Shown here piece after piece: positions 1-4,977 of a DNA stretch of 8,580 nt. How positions within the stretch are numbered: the first letter of the stretch is position 1; every line of letters starts with the position of its first letter. Both the position numbers and the translations under genes were made by a program. The stretch comes from Candidatus Agathobaculum merdigallinarum (lineage in GTDB: Bacteria; Bacillota; Clostridia; Oscillospirales; Butyricicoccaceae): positions 1 through 8,580 of the forward strand of contig DXDO01000047.1 in the NCBI GenBank assembly GCA_019115425.1, read 5' to 3'. The notes below the pieces were generated by a model that saw only the letters and a program-made list of their open reading frames with translations, was not told the origin of the DNA and ran no database searches.

Positions 1-8
1 GGCCTTGG

Positions 9-27
9 CGCCTCCCGGGGGAGGGCG
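9..27. other. GC-rich dyad in gene-free left edge
   Basis: Positions 9-16 (CGCCTCCC) can pair with 19-27 (GGGAGGGCG) if one G is bulged, giving a compact GC hairpin around CCGGGG. No U-tract follows, so it does not look like a complete terminator. Apart from this dyad, a weak hairpin near 123-144 and the promoter at 176-204, I see nothing in bases 1-231: no open frame there has codon use or protein features like the neighbouring genes. It may be the 3' flank of a gene lying outside the window. Confidence 0.35.
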
Positions 28-122
28 GTCAAAGAATTCTGCTGGTAAAGGCTTTGCCTCTCCGAGTGTTATTTATTATATCGTACCAGGCGCCGGAATG
101 CAAGGCTTTCTTACAGGTTTTA

Positions 123-144
123 CGGTCTGCGGGCCGGCTTTTTT
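123..144 (+). terminator. possible weak terminator
   Basis: CGGTC (123-127) pairs with GGCCG (132-136, one G-U) around a TGCG loop, and a run of six T begins at 139. The stem is only five pairs and is separated from the T-run by two bases, so this is at best a weak terminator for a gene to the left of the window. Confidence 0.25.
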
Positions 145-175
145 GTATCGAAACAAAAAGTTTACAGTCGAACCT

Positions 176-204
176 TTGAAAATAAGGTCCAAACGTAGTA
201 CAAT
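176..204 (+). promoter_or_regulatory. sigma-A promoter of the amidase gene
   Basis: A -35 box TTGAAA (176-181) and a -10 box TACAAT (199-204) are separated by exactly 17 bases, matching five of six consensus positions each. Transcription would start near 211, leaving a leader of about 21 bases before the start codon at 232. This supports the amidase being expressed on its own from a housekeeping promoter. Confidence 0.75.
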
Positions 205-231
205 AGAAGCGGCCGCAGAGGGAACAGGTGA

Positions 232-933
232 ATGGGAAGCGTGAAGATGGCAGGGTTTTACAGCAAACAAAAAGGAAAAAAAGGGAACGGGTGGAAGCCG
301 TTCGCCATACTTGCGCTGATGGCGGTCTCGTTTGCGGCGGGCATGTGGACACACAGCGCGATCAGCCGGCCGCTGTATGCGGACGCCGGACTGACCTATA
401 TTGAGGATATCCCCGTTACCACGGACTTTATCCCAGAGGGCAGCCGCGCACGGCCGGGCGGCCTGCGCGAGATCAAATATTTGGTCATCCACGAGACGGA
501 TAATTTCTCCGAAGGCGCGGGCGCGGCGGCGCACAACTCCTTTGTCCACCAGAACGCAAACGCGGAAGAGGGCATCGTTTCCTGGCACTACACGGTGGAC
601 GATCACGAGATCTACCACCATTTGCCGGATGATGAGCCGGGTTACCACGCGGGTGACCGGATGGACGAAAACGGCGGCAATTTGAACGGCATCGGCATCG
701 AGATGTGTGTCAACGAGGACGGAAACTACGAGCAGACGCTTATTAACGCCGAGCGGCTGTGCGCCCGCCTGCTGATCGAGTATGATCTCAAACCGTCGGC
801 CATGAGAAAGCACGAGGATTTTTCGGGCAAGGTCTGCCCGGCGAAGCTGATCGGCGACGGCCGCTGGGACGAATTCTGTGCCGCAGTGGAGAAGCGGTAC
901 GAGGAACTCAGGGCAGCGGATGCCAATGGTTAG
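232..933 (+). CDS. membrane-anchored N-acetylmuramoyl-L-alanine amidase (Amidase_2 family)
   Basis: This 233-residue protein has an N-terminal basic stretch and one membrane segment (about residues 22-40) without a clear cleavage site, so it is probably an anchored enzyme facing the wall. Residues 80-220 resemble the zinc amidase fold shared with T7 lysozyme and CwlA-type autolysins, which cut the bond between N-acetylmuramic acid and L-alanine. Visible signatures are VIHET (zinc ligand His87), SWHY (117-120), YHAGD (138-142), His194, and GKVCP with Lys200 and Cys202. His87, His194 and Cys202 match the expected His/His/Cys zinc triad. The start at 232 follows GAGGGA by about eight bases; GTG 241 and ATG 247 are weaker alternatives. 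The gene stands alone between its own promoter and a strong terminator. No separate wall-binding repeats are present. Family assignment is firm; whether it serves growth, division, spore formation or germination cannot be told. Confidence 0.9.
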   Translation: MGSVKMAGFYSKQKGKKGNGWKPFAILALMAVSFAAGMWTHSAISRPLYADAGLTYIEDIPVTTDFIPEGSRARPGGLREIKYLVIHETDNFSEGAGAAAHNSFVHQNANAEEGIVSWHYTVDDHEIYHHLPDDEPGYHAGDRMDENGGNLNGIGIEMCVNEDGNYEQTLINAERLCARLLIEYDLKPSAMRKHEDFSGKVCPAKLIGDGRWDEFCAAVEKRYEELRAADANG

Positions 934-969
934 CGGTTTATAACAGCATACAAAAAACGAAGCGTCGGG

Positions 970-1004
970 AAGGGGCGATTTTTGAAAATCGCCCCTTTCT
1001 TTTT
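970..1004 (+). terminator. intrinsic terminator after the amidase gene
   Basis: The arm AAGGGGCGATTTT (970-982) is perfectly complementary to 985-997, with a very tight TG turn that probably opens to TTGA. It is followed by TTTCTTTTT (996-1004). The T-rich tail overlaps the likely -35 region of the next promoter, so the two transcription units are packed closely. Confidence 0.85.
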
Positions 1005-1015
1005 GTGAAGAATGA

Positions 1016-1024
1016 TGATATACT
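1016..1024 (+). promoter_or_regulatory. extended -10 promoter of aroF
   Basis: TATACT (1019-1024) is preceded by TGA, which supplies the TGn extended -10 element (1016-1018). No good -35 box lies at 16-18 bases upstream because that stretch is the T-rich tail of the terminator, so recognition probably relies on the extended element. The start site would be near 1031, giving a leader of about 63 bases that contains the hairpin at 1045-1072. Confidence 0.6.
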
Positions 1025-1044
1025 AGAGCGGAAATACGAAAATT

Positions 1045-1072
1045 TTAGGGGAGCGGTATGCCGCTCCCCTAA
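1045..1072 (+). promoter_or_regulatory. perfect 12-bp hairpin in the aroF leader
   Basis: TTAGGGGAGCGG (1045-1056) pairs perfectly with CCGCTCCCCTAA (1061-1072) around a TATG loop. It lies between the predicted start site and the ribosome binding site AAGGAG (1079-1084), with only six bases between the stem and the ribosome site. No T-run follows on the plus strand, so it is not a terminator. It may stabilise the 5' end of the mRNA or take part in expression control; it does not match any riboswitch class or T-box I recognise. Confidence 0.6.
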
Positions 1073-1093
1073 CGCAAAAAGGAGTGAACTGAA

Positions 1094-2113
1094 GTGATCG
1101 TTGTACTCAAACAGAACAGCGAAAAAGAACGTGTCGACCGATTGATGCAGCACTTTATGGATATGGGGCTGAAGATCAACTATTCCGAGGGCGCAAACAC
1201 CACCATCCTCGGTCTGATGGGCGACACCACCAAGCTCGATGAAGGGGACATCATGGCCTATGACGTGGTCGAGCGCGTGCAGCGCGTGACCGAGCCGTTC
1301 AAGGCCGTCAATCGCAAATTCCACCCTGAGGACACGGTCATTGAGGTGGCGGGGCGCAAGATCGGCGCGGGCTATTTCAACGTCATGGCCGGCCCGTGCT
1401 CGGTCGAGAGCGAGGAGCAGATCGTCATGGTCGCGGAAGCGGTCAAAAAGGCGGGCGCGTCTTTCCTGCGCGGCGGCGCGTTCAAGCCGCGCACCTCGCC
1501 CTACTCCTTTCAGGGGCTGGAGGCCGAGGGGCTCAAGCTTCTGCTCGAGGCCAAGCGCCAGACCGGCTTGCCGATCGTGACCGAGATCATGAGCGAGAAG
1601 CACCTCGACCTGTTCGCGGATGTGGACATCATCCAGCTTGGCGCGCGCAACATGCAGAATTTCATGCTGCTCAAGGAGCTGGGCCGCTCGAACAAGCCGA
1701 TTTTGCTCAAGCGCGGCCTGTCCGCCACGATGGAGGAGTTCCTGATGGCGGCGGAATACATCTTCGCGGGCGGCAACACCAACGTCATCCTGTGCGAGCG
1801 CGGCATCCGCACGTTTGAAAACCTGATCCGCAACAATCTGGACATCTCCGCGGTGCCGCTGGTCAAAATGTTCAGCCACCTGCCCATCATCATCGATCCG
1901 TCGCACGCTGCGGGCCGCCGCGACATGGTGCAGCCGCTCTCCCGCGCGGCGATCGCCGCGGGCGCGGACGGCCTGATCATCGAGGTGCATAACGATCCCA
2001 GAAACGCGCTGTGCGACGGCGCGCAGTCGCTCGATATCCCGCAGTTCGATGCCGTGATGGCGGATATCAAGCGCCGCGCGGCTTTCGAAGAGCGCGAGAT
2101 GATGCCGCAGTGA
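1094..2113 (+). CDS. aroF: 3-deoxy-7-phosphoheptulonate (DAHP) synthase, type I-beta with regulatory N-domain
   Basis: The enzyme condenses phosphoenolpyruvate with erythrose 4-phosphate, the first step of the shikimate route to aromatic amino acids. The 339-residue length equals the Thermotoga-type fusion: a ferredoxin-like regulatory domain (about residues 1-70) followed by the TIM-barrel catalytic domain. Core motifs are AGPCSVES (99-106), KPRTSPYSFQG (131-141), QLGARNMQN (181-189), LLKRG (204-208), DPSHAAGRRD (268-277) and EVHNDP (297-302). Expected metal ligands are all present: Cys102, His271, Glu297 and Asp308. In characterised relatives the N-domain mediates feedback inhibition by tyrosine or phenylalanine; the same is inferred here. 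Start GTG 1094 has AAGGAG nine bases upstream and gives a complete N-domain. It shares a four-base overlap with the following small membrane protein gene, with which it is presumably cotranscribed. No other aromatic pathway gene is in the window. Confidence 0.95.
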   Translation: MIVVLKQNSEKERVDRLMQHFMDMGLKINYSEGANTTILGLMGDTTKLDEGDIMAYDVVERVQRVTEPFKAVNRKFHPEDTVIEVAGRKIGAGYFNVMAGPCSVESEEQIVMVAEAVKKAGASFLRGGAFKPRTSPYSFQGLEAEGLKLLLEAKRQTGLPIVTEIMSEKHLDLFADVDIIQLGARNMQNFMLLKELGRSNKPILLKRGLSATMEEFLMAAEYIFAGGNTNVILCERGIRTFENLIRNNLDISAVPLVKMFSHLPIIIDPSHAAGRRDMVQPLSRAAIAAGADGLIIEVHNDPRNALCDGAQSLDIPQFDAVMADIKRRAAFEEREMMPQ

Positions 2114-2448
2114 AGGATTTTGTCCGGTTCGGTGTGATTTTGCACCACATCGCGACGGTCGCGGGCTGGGTGTTCTGCCTTGTGCTGTTCGCCTACCCGC
2201 AGGAGCGGTCGCTTATCGGGACTGGGCTGTTGGTCGCGTGGGCGTTTTTGCAGACCATCGCCACGCTCGAGCTGATCGGGCGCTGGCTGCTCGGCCGTCT
2301 GGACGAAAAGGAGGAGCGGATGCAGCGTTCCTTCGCGCGCCTTGGTGAACATCTGGGCGAAAGCAAGGCAAAAGGCATTTTTGCCGCCGAGATGGTCGCA
2401 ATGGTCGCGCTCAAGCTGGCGCTGCCCGTCGGGCTGAACCAAATATAA
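2110..2448 (+). CDS. small membrane protein of unknown function, coupled to aroF
   Basis: I do not recognise this 112-residue protein. The chosen start GTG 2110 overlaps the aroF stop (GTGA, 2110-2113), a classic translational-coupling arrangement; an upstream start at 2011 would lie deep inside aroF and give an arginine-rich non-protein-like extension. It has two clear hydrophobic segments (about residues 7-29 and 35-60), a highly charged amphipathic stretch (64-88, LDEKEERMQRSFARLGE) and a third, weaker hydrophobic C-terminal segment (89-107). This predicts two or three membrane passes with a charged loop of about 25 residues. The ribosome binding site is poor (GAGAT near 2096), consistent with dependence on aroF translation. 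A terminator follows 12 bases after the stop. Nothing links it mechanistically to DAHP synthesis; the pairing could be incidental. Confidence 0.75.
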   Translation: MKDFVRFGVILHHIATVAGWVFCLVLFAYPQERSLIGTGLLVAWAFLQTIATLELIGRWLLGRLDEKEERMQRSFARLGEHLGESKAKGIFAAEMVAMVALKLALPVGLNQI

Positions 2449-2459
2449 GCAGATATAAG

Positions 2460-2487
2460 AAAAAGCGAGGCAAAAGCCTCGCTTTTT
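2460..2487. terminator. bidirectional terminator between convergent genes
   Basis: AAAAAGCGAGGC (2460-2471) pairs perfectly with 2476-2487 around an AAAA loop. The A-run and T-run lie symmetrically, so the same hairpin can end the aroF unit on the plus strand and the DUF362 gene on the minus strand, which stops only 12 bases further right. Confidence 0.9.
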
Positions 2488-2498
2488 GCATTTGCGGT

Positions 2499-3620
2499 TC
2501 AGATTTTGATGAGTTCGTACTGGCGCGTGCCGATGCCGATTTTCTCCGCGTGCTCGAGCGCGGACTGCCAGTTGGTGTCCGGATGCACGGCGTGGAAGTG
2601 GTCGTTCTCGTCGTGGATGTGGTGCCGCTCGTGCTCGTCGCACAGCAGGCTCGCGGGGTTGACCGGCGCGGCGTTGACCGCGTCCGCGCACGCCTGATCG
2701 AGCGCGACCGGGTCGAAGGACGCGAACATACCGATATTCGGCACGATGGCGACGTCGTTTTCCGCGTGGCAATCGCAGTTGGGCGATACGTCGATGACGA
2801 GCGAAATGTGGAAGCACGGCCGTCCGTCTACGACTGCCTTGGTGTACTCCGCGATCTTGCGGTTGAGCACGATGTTGGACTCGTCGTAGCCGCAGCCGAT
2901 CGCGTCGGTCGGGCACACGCCGATGCAGCGACCGCAGCCGACGCATTTGTTATGGTCGATATGCGCTTTTTTGTCCGTGATGGTGATGGCGTCGTGCGCA
3001 CAGATGCGGGTGCACATGCCGCAGCCCACGCAGGGGTTCGGGTCAACCTGCGGCTTGCCGGCGTTGTGCTGCTCCATCTTGCCCGCGCGCGAGCCGCAGC
3101 CCATGCCGATGTTCTTGAGCGCGCCGCCGAAGCCCGAAGCCTCGTGGCCCTTGAAGTGGGTCAGCGAGATGAACACATCCGCGTCCATGATCGCCTGTCC
3201 GATCTTGGCTTCCTTAATATATTCGCCGCCCTCGACCGGCACATAGGCTTCGTCCGTGCCCTTGAGACCGTCCGCAATGATGATCTGGCAGCCGGTGGAG
3301 AAGGGCGAAAAACCGTTGAGATAGGCGGAATCCAGATGGTCGAGCGCGTTTTTGCGCCCGCCGACATACAGCGTGTTGCAGTCGGTCAAAAAGGGCTTGC
3401 CGCCGCGCTCCTTGACGAAGTCCGCAACCGTTTTCGCCCAGTTCGGGCGCAGGAAGGCGAGGTTGCCCGGCTCGCCGAAGTGCAGCTTGATCGCGGTGAA
3501 CTTTTTATCAAAATCGATCTGGTCCGCGCCCGCCGCTTTCATCAGGCGGGTGAGTTTCTGCTGGAGGTTTTCGGTCAGTGTCGTGCGGAAGTCCGCAAAA
3601 TAGACCTTGGCTTTTTCCAT
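2499..3620 (-). CDS. DUF362 protein with two-cluster 4Fe-4S ferredoxin domain
   Basis: This 373-residue protein matches the DUF362 family layout often annotated as an iron-sulfur or uncharacterised ferredoxin-like protein. An N-terminal DUF362 half (about 1-190, with AIKLHFGEPGN and THFKGHEASGFGGALKN) is followed by a bacterial ferredoxin module with Cys197/200/203/207 and Cys226/229/232/236, enough for two [4Fe-4S] clusters. DUF362 then resumes (PNCDCHAEND, IGMFASFDPVALDQACAD, 280-314). The first cluster motif ends CAH instead of the usual CP. A histidine-rich segment (330-346, seven His) follows. No signal peptide or membrane segment is present, so it should be cytoplasmic; substrate and redox partner are unknown. 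Start ATG 3620 has AAAGGA with eight-base spacing; ATG 3629, three codons upstream, has AGGA only four bases away and is the alternative. It is a single-gene unit with its own promoter. Confidence 0.88.
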   Translation of the reverse strand: MEKAKVYFADFRTTLTENLQQKLTRLMKAAGADQIDFDKKFTAIKLHFGEPGNLAFLRPNWAKTVADFVKERGGKPFLTDCNTLYVGGRKNALDHLDSAYLNGFSPFSTGCQIIIADGLKGTDEAYVPVEGGEYIKEAKIGQAIMDADVFISLTHFKGHEASGFGGALKNIGMGCGSRAGKMEQHNAGKPQVDPNPCVGCGMCTRICAHDAITITDKKAHIDHNKCVGCGRCIGVCPTDAIGCGYDESNIVLNRKIAEYTKAVVDGRPCFHISLVIDVSPNCDCHAENDVAIVPNIGMFASFDPVALDQACADAVNAAPVNPASLLCDEHERHHIHDENDHFHAVHPDTNWQSALEHAEKIGIGTRQYELIKI

Positions 3621-3656
3621 ACGGTTCATCCTTTCCTGTCTTGCTTACCTTAATTT

Positions 3657-3686
3657 AGTATAACATGGAAAGGGCGGGAAAAACAA
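3657..3686 (-). promoter_or_regulatory. promoter of the DUF362 gene
   Basis: Read on the minus strand, TATACT (3662-3657) is preceded at 18 bases by TTGTTT (3686-3681). The -10 matches five of six consensus positions and the -35 only the TTG. Transcription would begin near 3650, about 30 bases before the start codon. Confidence 0.6.
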
Positions 3687-3698
3687 GCGGATGAGACA

Positions 3699-3743
3699 CC
3701 GTGATATAAAAAGGCGCGCAGCGCGCGCCTTTTTATATCACGG
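3699..3743. terminator. perfect 21-bp stem terminator
   Basis: Bases 3699-3719 are perfectly complementary to 3723-3743 with a three-base AGC turn. The core GGCGCGC stem is flanked by A5/T5 tracts, so it works as an intrinsic terminator in either direction; gene orientation says it ends the minus-strand pdaA unit. The stem continues nine pairs beyond the U-tract (through CCGTGATAT), which is unusual. The stop codon of the small ORF (3740-3738) lies inside the distal arm. Confidence 0.85.
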
Positions 3744-3989
3744 TTTATTCAGGCAGCTTAAACCGCTTTGAATCAGGGCTATGGCGGCATGATTCCAGCT
3801 TGTGTTATTCTGAATGGCGATTTGCCCGATCTGCTGCGCAAGGGATTTTTCAATATAAAGGGTTCTATAAATCGCTTCCGAGCGCGGCCGCGGGGGAAGA
3901 ATAATGGATTGCAAAACGATCACCCGTGATCCAGTATAGCACCAAATCGAAGGAAAAGTGGTTTTTGTGTCGAAATGACACAAAATCAT
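3738..3989 (-). CDS. small ribbon-helix-helix-like protein, start uncertain
   Basis: The C-terminal 47 residues (about 37-83, starting SEAIYRTLYIEKSLA) read like a ribbon-helix-helix unit: a beta strand RTLYIEK, helix 1 SLAQQIGQIAIQNN, a TSWNH turn and helix 2 AAIALIQSGL. This resembles short Clostridia proteins of the form RTLYI...LAxxIxxIAxENNTS. ATG 3989 overlaps the pdaA stop as ATGA, which suggests translational coupling, and a terminator follows. However, residues 1-36 do not look like a conserved domain and there is no independent ribosome binding site. GTG 3923 would remove that tail but leaves almost no leader after the possible promoter at 3933-3941. It may be a real coupled DNA-binding protein or a decaying remnant. 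If functional, the nearby dyads (3918-3931, 3963-3985) are candidate operators; this is inference. Confidence 0.45.
   Translation of the reverse strand: MILCHFDTKTTFPSIWCYTGSRVIVLQSIILPPRPRSEAIYRTLYIEKSLAQQIGQIAIQNNTSWNHAAIALIQSGLSCLNKP
3933..3941 (-). promoter_or_regulatory. possible internal promoter before the small RHH-like ORF
   Basis: On the minus strand, TGC followed by TATACT (3941-3933) forms an extended -10 element. The -35 region (CCACTT at 17 bases) is poor. It sits between two dyads: GATCAC/GTGATC (3918-3931) just downstream and the larger one at 3963-3985 upstream, an arrangement seen at autoregulated promoters. Confidence 0.35.
3963..3985. promoter_or_regulatory. perfect 9-bp inverted repeat, candidate operator
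   Basis: TTTTGTGTC (3963-3971) and GACACAAAA (3977-3985) are perfect inverted arms around GAAAT. The repeat begins right after the pdaA stop codon on the minus strand. The minus transcript has no U-tract after it, so a terminator is unlikely. Size and symmetry suit a dimeric regulator. It overlaps the 5' part of the small RHH-like ORF, if that starts at 3989. Confidence 0.45.
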
Positions 3990-4816
3990 GCCAGATCAGC
4001 TAGGCTGCCGAAGGTATATCCCTCCTGCTCCCAGCGGGTGAGCAGCTCGTCGAGAATGCGGGCGTTGGTCTCGCTGGTCGAGTGCAGCAGCACGATCGCG
4101 CCGTTGTGGATGCGCGGCAGCAGCTTGGAGAAGGCGTGCTCCTCGGTCGGCTGATTGTCGGTGTACCAGTCCACATAGGCGAGCGACCAGAAAACCGTGG
4201 TATACTCCAGTTCCTGCGCCTGTTTGAGGTTTTCCTCGCTGAATTTGCCCTGCGGCGGGCGGTAGAACTTCTGCATGGGCTGGCCGGTCAGGGCGGTGAA
4301 CTTTTCCTCTAATCCGCTCAGCTCAGCGGCAAAGGACGCAGGGTCCGAGATCGTGGACATATCCGGATGATGCAGCGTGTGGTTGCCTACGATATGCCCC
4401 TCGTCCACCATGCGCTGCACCAGCTCGGGCGCGGAGTCGATATAATTGCCCACGACAAAAAAGCAGGCGGGCGCATTGTGTTTTTTGAGCGCATCCAGAA
4501 TCGTCGCGGTGTATCCGTTTTCGTAACCCGCGTCAAAGGTCAGATAGATGGTTTTTTGGCCCGTGTCGCCCAGATAATACGCGCCGTACTGCGCGAGTTC
4601 CTCCACGGAAGCGTTGCCGACAGGCGGCTGGCCGTTTGTCTGGAAGGACAGGCCCCAGTCGGTGATGGACGCGGTCGCGGCCTCTGCCTCTGCGCCGGTC
4701 TGCGCGGCGGGCTGCTCGGACGCCGGCAGGAGAAAAAACAGCGCGGCGAGCAGCGCGCACACGCCGGCGCCCGCAGCGATGCGGTACAGGATATCGCGGG
4801 TAATGGTGATGAACAT
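3986..4816 (-). CDS. pdaA: PdaA-like polysaccharide deacetylase (NodB domain)
   Basis: This 276-residue enzyme has an N-terminal membrane segment (about 9-31), an alanine- and glutamate-rich linker (32-50) and a NodB-type carbohydrate esterase family 4 domain (about 85-275). Catalytic motifs appear in order: TFDAGYENGY (93-102, Asp95; the second Asp of the usual TFDDG is Ala, as in PdaA), HTLHHP (146-151, metal ligands His146/His150), RPPQGKF (186-192), VFWSLAYVDW (208-217) and LLHSTSETN (243-251, His245). The FWSLAYVDW block is characteristic of delta-lactam-forming PdaA enzymes, which remove acetyl from muramic acid during spore cortex synthesis. Start ATG 4816 has GAGGGGG eight bases upstream and places the membrane segment at the N-terminus; an upstream in-frame ATG at 4936 would add 40 unlikely residues. 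It is divergent from the stalk-protein gene. I found no convincing sigma-A or forespore promoter. Confidence 0.88.
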   Translation of the reverse strand: MFITITRDILYRIAAGAGVCALLAALFFLLPASEQPAAQTGAEAEAATASITDWGLSFQTNGQPPVGNASVEELAQYGAYYLGDTGQKTIYLTFDAGYENGYTATILDALKKHNAPACFFVVGNYIDSAPELVQRMVDEGHIVGNHTLHHPDMSTISDPASFAAELSGLEEKFTALTGQPMQKFYRPPQGKFSEENLKQAQELEYTTVFWSLAYVDWYTDNQPTEEHAFSKLLPRIHNGAIVLLHSTSETNARILDELLTRWEQEGYTFGSLADLA

Positions 4817-4897
4817 AAGTAACGCCCCCTCGGTAATACGGTATGCGGCGGCGCAGGAAGATATGCTGCGCATATGGATATTGTGACCACTTTTTGC

Positions 4898-4912
4898 TCC
4901 CCAAAATGGGGA
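4898..4912. other. dyad in divergent pdaA / stalk-protein intergenic region
   Basis: TCCCCA (4898-4903) pairs with TGGGGA (4907-4912) around AAA, and flanking T and A tracts could extend the stem past a GC bulge. It lies midway in the 161-base region between the two divergent genes and could be a regulator site or a chance hairpin. No U-tract terminator geometry is evident in either direction. Confidence 0.3.
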
Positions 4913-4921
4913 AAAAGCAAA

Positions 4922-4950
4922 TGGACGGCGCGGCATGGCGGGCTTACAAT
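4922..4950 (+). promoter_or_regulatory. promoter of the stalk-domain protein gene
   Basis: TACAAT (4945-4950) lies 17 bases after TGGACG (4922-4927), which matches four of six -35 positions. The predicted start near 4957 gives a leader of about 20 bases containing the ribosome site GAGGGG (4968-4973). Confidence 0.55.
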
Positions 4951-4977
4951 AAAAGTATCAAAACTGTGAGGGGTATC

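Noticed and set aside
938..1990. Long minus-strand open frame opposite aroF
   Set aside because: It is a high-GC shadow of aroF, rich in Asp, His, Arg and Ala; the plus-strand product has complete catalytic motifs.
2011..2109. Upstream extension of the small membrane protein to ATG 2011
   Set aside because: It would overlap aroF by about 100 bases and adds an arginine-rich out-of-frame translation of aroF.
2550..3653. Long plus-strand open frame opposite the DUF362 gene
   Set aside because: It is a shadow ORF rich in Arg, Val, Ala and Asp with no recognisable domain; the minus strand encodes the ferredoxin cysteines.
4837..4866. Sigma-G-like promoter (GCATA - 16 - CATACCG, minus strand) for pdaA
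   Set aside because: The -10 lies only about five bases from the ribosome binding site, so transcription would start inside it; the spacing and last two -10 bases also deviate. The match is probably chance.
4817..4936. Upstream extension of the PdaA-like protein to ATG 4936
   Set aside because: It lacks a ribosome site and buries the membrane anchor behind 40 unlikely residues; ATG 4816 has a GAGGGGG site.
4843..4977. Upstream extension of the stalk protein to ATG 4843
   Set aside because: It overlaps the promoter and divergent leader and would place 45 non-signal residues before a classical signal peptide.
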